Source: Thermoplasmatota archaeon
GTDB taxonomy: Archaea; Thermoplasmatota; Penumbrarchaeia; Penumbrarchaeales; Penumbrarchaeaceae
Length of the DNA: 8,171 nt
Direction: 5' to 3'
NCBI GenBank assembly: GCA_030591285.1
Contig: JAUVBH010000060.1
Span: 1 to 8,171, forward strand
Below, piece by piece: positions 1 to 6,253 of the stretch. Positions within the stretch are counted from its first letter, which is position 1. Each line of letters begins with the position of its first letter. Both the position numbers and the translations under genes were made by a program. The notes under the pieces were generated by a model, which was not told where the DNA came from, ran no database searches, and saw only the letters and a program-made list of their open reading frames with translations.

Positions 1-1827
1 AAAGGGTCCAAGAAGACCAACAAGAAGAAGGTTCAGGTGATTGTAGAAGAGGAAGAAGAAGCACCTGAGGTTGAAGAGGTCCCTGACCAGGTTGTAGAAG
101 AGGAAATTGAAGTCCCCAAAGAGATAGAAGAGGGAGAAGAGGAGATCGTGGTCGAGGAGGAAGACCAGGATCACTGGGAAGTTGAGGAAGAAGAAGAGAT
201 CAACGATGAAAAACCCTCCAAGGGTGATGATGAGTGGGATTCTGTGGATTGGGATGTTATAAGCACCCCGAACAAACCATCTCCTGTTTTCGAGAATAAT
301 AGTGTTACCGACATTATCAAAGAGGTCATGGCCAAGGCCTGGGAAGATGGAGTGATCACCGATGATGAGATGGCGATCCTGCTTACTTTGAAAGCCAAAC
401 TGAACATCGATGACGAAACTTTCGACAAGATATTGGATGGATCAAAACCAACTCCGATCCCACAGATCGAAGAAGAAGAAGATGATGATGATGACGAAGA
501 GGACGATGAAGAAGACGACGAGGAGGAAAAGGACCCGATAGAAGTGGAGGAAGAACTTCCTACCTCTATTGGACCTCCCCCGGAGATGCCAACTGATCTT
601 CCAACACCTCCACCAAGACCGGATTTCACAGAGCCAAAGGTAGAGGAGAGAACACCGGACCCGCCTCCCCCTCCCCAAAAGAAAGAAGATGAAAGGAACA
701 TAATCACATTCACACATTCAATAAGAGGGAACAAGAAACCTCTTGGAGAATCCTTCGACCTGACAAAAAAAGCAGAGGAACAAACAGCTTTCAAAAGAAG
801 ATGTCCACACTGCAGAGCAATGATACGTGTGAACCCCAAGGATGGTAGAGATACATGTCCTATCTGCGGGGAAAAGATAGTTAACGAGAAAAAGGAGACA
901 CCGGGCCTCCGGATGATACTTGACCAGGCAAAAACCGCCTTCAAAGAAGGAGATCAGGTAGCTGCGTTGGAGCTGTATACAATTGCTCTTGCCCAGGCTC
1001 CTGACAATAAAGAAGCCCAATTCTACCTTCAGAAGATCCAGAAGGGGAAGAGTGTAAAAAAGCCGCTCCCCAAGGGAGATGCACGGAACGTTTCTTTCAT
1101 CCAGACAAAGATCAACAGATTGGACCAGCTGCTTCATGGTGGGCTTCCCGCGGGATCCCAGGTGCTTTTGAAAGGTCCGGCCTTCTGCGGAAAAGAGGTT
1201 GTCTTTGACAAGATAATGGCGTCAACACTGGAACATGGAATCCCAGTGATCTATGTCTCTTCCAACAGAGCAATGAAGGAAGTCATGCACGGGGTCATTA
1301 AACAGGTTCCAGAATTCAAAAGATACAATCAAGAAGGACTTGTCCGGATGTATGACCTCTTCACCAAGCACACCGATGGCAGGATCCTCAAGGAAGGACA
1401 CAGGATATTCAACATCGAGGTCAGGGAAGATTTCAAAAGGTTCCAGACAGACCTCGTCTATCTAATGGAGGAACTTGTCCAGGAATATCACGGCGGTGTA
1501 ATGGTCCTGAATTCGCTTTCACCTCTGATCACCCAGGCGGACCAGAACGACCTGATGAAGTTCCTTCAGGTGCTGATCGCAAGATCCAAATCATATCGTT
1601 TTACAAATATCCTCGACCTGGCAGCCGGCGTTCATCCGGAGAGTGTTGAGAACTCAATCGAGTATCTGATGGATGGAATAGTCGAATTCAGGGAAAAGGA
1701 CCAGCGTAACTCTCTAAGATTGAAAGGGTTCAGACATGGTGTCCTTTCCAGGGACTGGGTCGACTACAAGCATGATGATTCCGATCTCCAGCTTGTTGGT
1801 TCGTTCCAGGAAGAGCGGATACTCTAG
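1..1827 (+). CDS. KaiC/RecA-like ATPase-fold protein with acidic region, zinc ribbon and TPR-like segment (5' partial)
   Basis: The frame is open to the left edge, so the true start is probably outside the window; the first possible start inside is GTG at 37, and residues below count from it. A lysine-rich stretch (KGSKKTNKKK) precedes it. Order: Glu-rich disordered region (1-60); helical hairpin around residues 88-134 (DGVITDDEMAIL), of a TerB- or EF-like look; Asp/Glu tract (145-164); Pro-rich linker (175-213); CPHC...CPIC zinc ribbon (C256, C259, C274, C277); TPR-like helix pair (291-335); KaiC-like domain (about 350-580). The last has a Walker A-like GPAFCGKE (380-387), a Walker B-like VMVLNSLS (488-495) and a KaiC-type C-terminal part (YLMDGIVEF then RLKGFRHG). 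E387 replaces the usual Ser/Thr and N492 the usual Asp, so hydrolysis is doubtful. The multi-domain form suggests a regulatory or scaffold protein; substrate and partner are unknown. It ends at TAG, overlapping the convergent permease stop. Confidence 0.85.
   Translation, partial: KGSKKTNKKKVQVIVEEEEEAPEVEEVPDQVVEEEIEVPKEIEEGEEEIVVEEEDQDHWEVEEEEEINDEKPSKGDDEWDSVDWDVISTPNKPSPVFENNSVTDIIKEVMAKAWEDGVITDDEMAILLTLKAKLNIDDETFDKILDGSKPTPIPQIEEEEDDDDDEEDDEEDDEEEKDPIEVEEELPTSIGPPPEMPTDLPTPPPRPDFTEPKVEERTPDPPPPPQKKEDERNIITFTHSIRGNKKPLGESFDLTKKAEEQTAFKRRCPHCRAMIRVNPKDGRDTCPICGEKIVNEKKETPGLRMILDQAKTAFKEGDQVAALELYTIALAQAPDNKEAQFYLQKIQKGKSVKKPLPKGDARNVSFIQTKINRLDQLLHGGLPAGSQVLLKGPAFCGKEVVFDKIMASTLEHGIPVIYVSSNRAMKEVMHGVIKQVPEFKRYNQEGLVRMYDLFTKHTDGRILKEGHRIFNIEVREDFKRFQTDLVYLMEELVQEYHGGVMVLNSLSPLITQADQNDLMKFLQVLIARSKSYRFTNILDLAAGVHPESVENSIEYLMDGIVEFREKDQRNSLRLKGFRHGVLSRDWVDYKHDDSDLQLVGSFQEERIL
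469..528 (+). repeat. GAA/GAT/GAC triplet tract coding for poly-Asp/Glu
   Basis: Twenty consecutive codons are GAA, GAG, GAT or GAC, including runs of GAA x4 and GAT x4. They encode residues 145-164 of the KaiC-like protein. It is a low-complexity acidic linker and any length change by slippage would keep the frame. The long serine-rich open frame on the opposite strand is a shadow of this tract. Confidence 0.8.
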
Positions 1828-3152
1828 GCATGGATGTCCTTCTTCCAAAACAGGACATATGCCCCTATGATGGATACGATACCGACCACCATTGGGACGA
1901 TTATATTTACCAGATCGAAAACATGGCTTGTCATCAGTTCGATCATATTGTAATATCTGAACAGAGAGATATAGCCAAGTCCGTCCTGCCATCCTGCGAT
2001 GTTGGAAACGATCTGGATCATGAACATGAATATGGTCACTCCCATGATCGCTCCTGTGGTCTTTGATCCTTCGTCGACCCTTACCGAGATAAGAAGAGAA
2101 ATGCCGATTATACCAATTGCCATGGGGATGGAGCCAAGAAAAGTATAGGTCATACCCACCAGAGGCACTGGCTCACCGATCATCAGCACACCCAGAACCA
2201 GTCCCAGCCATGCGCCAAACACAACCAGGACCATATTCACAAGAATCACCAGCATCTTCTCATTTAGGAATCTAAACCTTGAATAGCCTGTCGCCAAGAG
2301 AATGTCTATGGACTGGTCATCCACATGTTTTGATACGGTGGCTCCTGTTTTGATGGCGAGGAATATCAACAACATCAAGGGCCACATCGAGAAGTACTCA
2401 ATAGCCATGAAACCATCGATCTCAGTAAAAGATACCATTTCATCACCCAACAGTATCTTTATCATCGGATTATCTTCCATGATCTTGTCGATCTCCGAGC
2501 CTACGTCAAGCTCGTTGATGAAAACGGGCCCGCGATAGGTCATGTTAGTCAAATTCCAATCGTTGGGGATCAAACCGACAATGAAAACCTTGGAATTGCC
2601 TGAATTTGTGAAATTTACATTAGTAGATTCTCCAAAGTAGATCAGCTCTACATCGGAGAGGTTCATATCCGGGAACAGGCCATCTAATGGAATTGGAGTG
2701 AAAGCAGAGTGATCTGACCCCACCCCCATATCGATAAGATTCCCCCCCAGAAAATCGATCAAGAAGGGATAGTCTTCCAGAAGTTCATCCAAATCAGTTG
2801 TATTATAGCCCTTATATATTTCCAGGATCGGTGTTAGATCCATCTTGTATATCTCATCCAGAGTACTATTGAAATCAAAACTAGCAAAATCCGCATCAAT
2901 TCCCAAGGCAATATGCTATGCGGTTCCGGCTTGGGTTGTCCAATCAATATTGAACACGATGTTTTCCTGCTCATCCGTATCGATCTCTGTAAGGGTGAGG
3001 CCGTTTTGCTCCGTCAGGGGATCGGTGAACATATCCGAAACCGAAAGAAAGGCCATCATTATGAGCATTCCATAAACGAACATGACCCCTGCATAGATCC
3101 ACATCGAGGTCTGCTGGTCTTTCAAGGCAGCTTTGAACAGGGGGAGTTTCAA
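1824..3152 (-). CDS. ABC-2 type transporter permease, interrupted by one in-frame TAG
   Basis: This is the membrane subunit partner of the ATPase just upstream. The start is TTG at 3152-3150, overlapping the ATPase stop (TTGA), with a ribosome binding site AGGGGGTGG four bases before it. Residues 1-78 hold a cytoplasmic lead (KLPLFKAALKDQQ) and the first membrane helix (about 18-40). Codon 79 is TAG. The same frame then runs uninterrupted to residue 442. Residues about 43-245 form a large outward domain with six N-x-S/T sequons. Five more helices follow (near 246-270, 300-325, 332-357, 366-386, 412-435). Between helices 2 and 3 lies the motif DDQSIDILLATGYSR...LNEK, typical of ABC-2 permeases. 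Six helices with a long loop after the first is normal for the family. A second start at TTG 2906 is possible but has no ribosome binding site and would lack helix 1. It is either a fresh pseudogene, a sequence error, or a gene whose amber codon is decoded. Confidence 0.8.
2916..2918 (-). other. In-frame amber codon (TAG) inside the permease gene
   Basis: Reading the minus strand, the codons are GCA (Ala78), TAG, CAT, ATT, GCC, TTG, GGA. Both flanks are in the same frame, so a single substitution rather than an indel explains it, if it is a mutation. It lies in the outward domain, not in a membrane helix. Confidence 0.85.
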
Positions 3153-3165
3153 GCTTCCACCCCCT
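3139..3165 (-). promoter_or_regulatory. Permease ribosome binding site within a hairpin that loops out the start codon
   Basis: On the minus strand the ribosome binding site AGGGGGTGG (3165-3157) lies four bases before the TTG start, supporting that start. Its AGGGGG (3165-3160) can pair with CCCCCT (3144-3139) inside the permease coding sequence, leaving a 15-base loop that contains the start codon. The ribosome finishing the ATPase stops here (TGA 3151-3149) and would open the stem. Translational coupling is an inference; the pairing is seen directly. Confidence 0.55.
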
Positions 3166-4093
3166 TTCCATTGTTGATCTTTACAGTGATGTTCTCTCTG
3201 CCATAGAATTTGAGGAAAAGATCTTCCAGCGATACCTCATCATAGGTCAGGTCCACGACCGTATGTTTCGCCAATTCCTTTATGACCTCATCTATATGGG
3301 AGGTTACGGTCATGATGAGAACATTTCCCTCCCCTTCTTTTACCTGAGAAACCCCTTCTAGGTCCATAAAGATCTTCGGATCCACCTTTCCATCAAATTC
3401 GACATTCAGCAATTTACCTGTCTTCTTCTTGAACGTCGACATCTTCTCTACCATTATCACCTTACCTCTTCTGATGATCCCAACCCTGTCGCAGATGGTC
3501 TCAACCTCTGCCAATATGTGGGAAGAGAGAAAGACCGTGTTTCCCTTTGCCTTTTCTTCAAGGACTATCTTGTAGAACTCCTGCTGCATAAGAGGATCCA
3601 GTCCAGTTGTGGGTTCATCAAGGATGGCCAGTTTGGGATTATGCATGAATGCAGAGACGACCCCGACCTTCTGCCGGTTCCCTCTGGAGAATTCCTTGAT
3701 CTTCCTGGTCAGATCAAGATCCATTCTGTTCGATAGCTCATCGATCCTGTTCTCTCCTTTGTAATCCATCATTGCCAGGAGCGTGTGAAGATAGGCCTTT
3801 GCGGTCATCGATTTGTAAGTCCCGAAATCAGAGGGAAGATATCCCACTGATCTTCGGACCTTGGCTCCCTCTTTTACTGGGTCCATCCCATTTACCAGTG
3901 CTGACCCGGAGGTTGGCCTGATCAGGTCCAATATGGTCCGTATCGTTGTACTCTTTCCTGCGCCATTTGGGCCCAGAAAACCGAATATCTCCCCTTTCTG
4001 AATGGAGAGGTCAACATCAATGATACCACGGGCCTTCCCGTAGTATTTGGTGAGCTTATTGGTCTGGATGACGAGTTCCTTGTCAGGATTCAT
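3149..4093 (-). CDS. ABC transporter ATP-binding protein (ABC-2 exporter subfamily)
   Basis: This cytoplasmic subunit binds and hydrolyses ATP to drive the adjacent ABC-2 permease. In the 314-residue form, Walker A is GPNGAGKS (41-48), the Q-loop region reads GYLPSDFG (84-91, no Gln), the signature is FSRGNRQK (135-142, for LSGGQ), Walker B is LAILDEP (155-161), the D-loop GLDP follows at 164-167, and the switch His is H192. Residues about 228-298 form a small C-terminal domain (ending VSLEDLFLKFYG) typical of these exporters. The start was set at ATG 4093, with GGAG (4105-4102) eight bases upstream. An in-frame TTG at 4117 lacks a ribosome binding site and lies at or above the start of transcription expected from the TATA box. 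The stop overlaps the permease start. Cargo is unknown: drug, peptide, lipid and ion exporters all look alike at this level. Confidence 0.93.
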   Translation of the reverse strand: MNPDKELVIQTNKLTKYYGKARGIIDVDLSIQKGEIFGFLGPNGAGKSTTIRTILDLIRPTSGSALVNGMDPVKEGAKVRRSVGYLPSDFGTYKSMTAKAYLHTLLAMMDYKGENRIDELSNRMDLDLTRKIKEFSRGNRQKVGVVSAFMHNPKLAILDEPTTGLDPLMQQEFYKIVLEEKAKGNTVFLSSHILAEVETICDRVGIIRRGKVIMVEKMSTFKKKTGKLLNVEFDGKVDPKIFMDLEGVSQVKEGEGNVLIMTVTSHIDEVIKELAKHTVVDLTYDEVSLEDLFLKFYGRENITVKINNGKGVEA

Positions 4094-4128
4094 ATTCCCA
4101 GCTCCGATAACGAACAAAGGTGGAGATG

Positions 4129-4140
4129 ATTATATATGTA
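4129..4140 (-). promoter_or_regulatory. TATA-box promoter of the ABC exporter operon
   Basis: The minus strand reads TACATATATAATC-like sequence here. An archaeal TATA box at this place would start transcription near 4108, giving a leader of about 14 bases that still includes the GGAG ribosome binding site (4105-4102). This spacing favours the ATG at 4093 over the upstream TTG as start of the ATPase gene. Confidence 0.6.
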
Positions 4141-4160
4141 ATTCCGTTGCTTGATTTGAT

Positions 4161-4183
4161 TTTAAGTTATAAATTAACTTAAA
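4161..4183 (-). terminator. Perfect 9-bp AT-rich inverted repeat after the lipoprotein gene
   Basis: TTTAAGTTA (4161-4169) and TAACTTAAA (4175-4183) are exact reverse complements around a 5-base loop. The repeat begins 8 bases after the lipoprotein stop codon and lies about 20 bases upstream of the TATA box of the exporter operon. A weaker 6-bp repeat, GATCAA/TTGATC (4189-4194, 4201-4206), overlaps the stop codon. It may act as a transcript-end hairpin for the lipoprotein gene, or as a dyad binding site for a regulator of the exporter. It lacks the GC-rich stem of a strong hairpin terminator. Confidence 0.4.
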
Positions 4184-4190
4184 CAATCGA

Positions 4191-6092
4191 TCAATCTCTT
4201 TTGATCACTTCGAAAATAACCATTTCCTCCTCATCTTGAATTTCAACATTGGTTTTTACAACCGGAGTCATATCCAAGATCGCGGTCGCAGTCATAGGCG
4301 GTATCCATTTCCTACGATACCTTCGTACTAAAAGGACAATTGATAAGACTATCACCAACAGAGCGCCAATGAAAATGAAGGCTGTAGCGATCGGTCCGCC
4401 AAGATCATCATACCAGTGCCAACGTCTGGGCGAAGTTGTTATCGTCTTTGGACCATCCAGCAAGTTTCCATCTCGATCCAGCCTGGCATGAGCAATCTTA
4501 TTCTCATCTTCTGTCTGGTATATCCAGTAAATATGATCATATCCATTTGTATCAGAAGATAACGAAACCTCAAGGACCTCACTTTCCTCCTTCTTGAAAG
4601 AATTCTCCATTACGGGAGTCTCCGATCCATATCGGGTCTTATGGTAGGAGACCGACCCATCCTCCACCTTGGAAATACTGAGGAAATTTACGACTCCATC
4701 TTTTCCAGGACTTGCAGATGGTTTTGCGATCGGATCTGTGTTCAGAAGTATTGGGTGAGTTGAAGGACCATCCCTCATTCCGGGGCTGGTGATAAGTTCA
4801 GCACTTCCGAAACGTGCACTACCGTAATAGGATGCATCTTTTAGATGCAATAGCAGGTCACAATTTCCCGATATCATATCTGTGATGTCCGCTTGAAATG
4901 ATTCCCATTCACCACCAAAGAAAAAATAGACCAGAAAGAACTCCCTTGAGAAGGAATATTCACCTATCTTTCTGTAATCAGAATTGTTCACCTTGATCAG
5001 AATGTCTCCCTTCTGAGGCATATTGGTTGTCTGATAGACCCTGGCTGAAATTGTGTAATTGCAAAGATTGAATGGTTCTTCGACATGAAGAAAAAATGTT
5101 GTATCATCAATTTTCGCAAACTGTCTACTGTCCTCATGTGAACCCGTTGAAAACTGTTTGGATATCGTATAGTATTGAAGAGAATTGTATGTGGTCCAGT
5201 ATAATACAGGGGACCCATCATCTCTCAATATCATTTCCAGGGTATCCAGTTCATACCATTGATACTCCTCAATATCAAGATAGAGTTCAGAACGTATCTT
5301 CATGTCATTATCCATTTTCTCCAGGACAATGTTCCTGTAATGGTCGCTCGTACTGCTGAAAAAGAAAAACCAACTTGACTCAGTGTATTCTCTGTAGTAT
5401 GCGATGTAGATGTAACCATCCTTATCGACACATATTGAAGGATTGTAACTCCCGGATGGCCCGATGACCTCGATCGGATAGAGAACATCTCCTGTGGCTG
5501 AAACCCTATGATATGCTATCCTGGCCAATCCGAATCTGAAATCTGTCCATACGATATGGATCGCATCATTTTCAGCTATAGAAATATCCGGATCCAAAGC
5601 CATTCCAGTGGTGCTTGATATGATCTTTGGATACGATCCAACCCCCACCTTATTTATCGACACAAAATAGATCGACCCTTGAAGGCCGAACACTGCATGA
5701 GCTGTTCCCGAGCTATCTACGACAAGATCACATTGGAGTTGATCTGTTGTCCAATTGAAACCAGTCATTTCCCCAAGTTCCATTCTATCTATTATCTTGT
5801 CACCTCGATCAGTAACTTTCATGTAGAATGCCTTTAGAAATCCATCACCATATTCTTCAACTCGCTCCATCCACACAAGATGAACATCATTCCTATCATC
5901 TATGAATGTTGAAAGACCGCTGCAGTCTCCTGAGAAATCATGCTCCCAGGGATCCGAGCCCGTTGTCGTTGTTCCCACACATCCGGCAAGTGCACTTGAT
6001 AGTGCTACCATTGCCATCAGTTGTACTATTTTCCATTTCTCATTGATCTTCTTTGAAGATCTTCTCAATCTACCTAGCACTAACCTTTTCAA
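4191..6092 (-). CDS. Exported beta-propeller lipoprotein with C-terminal membrane anchor
   Basis: This 633-residue protein is probably displayed outside the cell membrane. A basic N-terminal region leads to a hydrophobic stretch and lipobox LAGC with Cys38 as the likely lipid-modified residue. Residues about 58-310 hold sheet-rich repeats of propeller type (DRNDVHLVW, DSSGTAHAVF, ENDAIHIVWTDFR, DKDGYIYIAYYRE). Residues about 325-435 look like a jelly-roll or binding domain (WESFQADITDMI). Two more propeller-like repeats follow (463-490, 510-550). A membrane helix lies at 567-590, followed by a basic stop-transfer RRYRRKW and a cytoplasmic tail of about 37 residues. The start is TTG at 6092, chosen because GGTGGTGAT precedes it by three bases; starting at Met26 would leave too short a signal. 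It has its own promoter. Function is unknown: binding or sensing at the surface fits better than catalysis, as no catalytic motif is seen. Confidence 0.85.
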   Translation of the reverse strand: MKRLVLGRLRRSSKKINEKWKIVQLMAMVALSSALAGCVGTTTTGSDPWEHDFSGDCSGLSTFIDDRNDVHLVWMERVEEYGDGFLKAFYMKVTDRGDKIIDRMELGEMTGFNWTTDQLQCDLVVDSSGTAHAVFGLQGSIYFVSINKVGVGSYPKIISSTTGMALDPDISIAENDAIHIVWTDFRFGLARIAYHRVSATGDVLYPIEVIGPSGSYNPSICVDKDGYIYIAYYREYTESSWFFFFSSTSDHYRNIVLEKMDNDMKIRSELYLDIEEYQWYELDTLEMILRDDGSPVLYWTTYNSLQYYTISKQFSTGSHEDSRQFAKIDDTTFFLHVEEPFNLCNYTISARVYQTTNMPQKGDILIKVNNSDYRKIGEYSFSREFFLVYFFFGGEWESFQADITDMISGNCDLLLHLKDASYYGSARFGSAELITSPGMRDGPSTHPILLNTDPIAKPSASPGKDGVVNFLSISKVEDGSVSYHKTRYGSETPVMENSFKKEESEVLEVSLSSDTNGYDHIYWIYQTEDENKIAHARLDRDGNLLDGPKTITTSPRRWHWYDDLGGPIATAFIFIGALLVIVLSIVLLVRRYRRKWIPPMTATAILDMTPVVKTNVEIQDEEEMVIFEVIKRD

Positions 6093-6095
6093 TGT

Positions 6096-6104
6096 ATCAC
6101 CACC
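6096..6104 (-). promoter_or_regulatory. Ribosome binding site that sets the TTG start of the lipoprotein gene
   Basis: The minus strand reads GGTGGTGAT then ACA then TTG. It matches GGAGGTGAT, the complement of the archaeal 16S rRNA tail, at eight of nine positions. This supports the TTG at 6092-6090 as start. Confidence 0.7.
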
Positions 6105-6120
6105 TGGATTGCCAGGATGG
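6100..6120 (-). promoter_or_regulatory. Leader hairpin overlapping the lipoprotein ribosome binding site
   Basis: On the minus strand CCA-T-CCTGG (6120-6112) can pair with CCAGG-TGG (6107-6100) around the loop CAAT, an 8-bp stem with one bulged T. The 3' arm covers the first half of the ribosome binding site. It could limit translation; this is inference from pairing alone. Confidence 0.35.
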
Positions 6121-6185
6121 GCCTCCCTTCACCCTTTTCCTGGTTCACCTTTTTTTACAGGCAATTGTTGATATGTTGGAAATTA

Positions 6186-6197
6186 GAATATAAGTTT
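6186..6197 (-). promoter_or_regulatory. TATA-box promoter of the lipoprotein gene
   Basis: The minus strand reads AAACTTATATTC, preceded by GAA, which resembles an archaeal TATA box with a purine-rich BRE. Transcription would start near 6165-6170, leaving a leader of about 70-75 bases. The rest of the 161-base gap (6093-6253) holds this G-rich leader and an AT-rich, T-run-containing stretch just after the upstream gene that may end its transcript. Confidence 0.6.
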
Positions 6198-6253
6198 TTC
6201 AGTCAATGAGTGAAAATAATCTGAAATAAATACGACGATGTCTGAATTATTTG

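Noticed and set aside
171..944. Long minus-strand frame opposite the KaiC-like gene
   Set aside because: Its poly-Ser and poly-Gly runs are the mirror of the acidic and Pro-rich codons of the plus-strand gene; it has no domain.
1824..2906. Second part of the permease as an independent gene starting at TTG 2906
   Set aside because: No ribosome binding site, the frame continues upstream through CAT ATT GCC to the TAG, and the product would lack helix 1.
3817..3844. ATPase Q-loop region without Gln (GYLPSDFG) as a sign of a dead ATPase
   Set aside because: Similar variants occur in working ABC-2 exporter ATPases, and the Walker A, Walker B and switch His are all intact.
4094..4117. Longer ATPase start at TTG 4117
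   Set aside because: No ribosome binding site, and it falls at or above the transcript start predicted from the TATA box; the ATG at 4093 has GGAG at good spacing.
4833..4849. Perfect 7-bp inverted repeat TGCATCT-TTT-AGATGCA
   Set aside because: It lies inside the lipoprotein coding sequence and nothing nearby gives it a role; probably chance.
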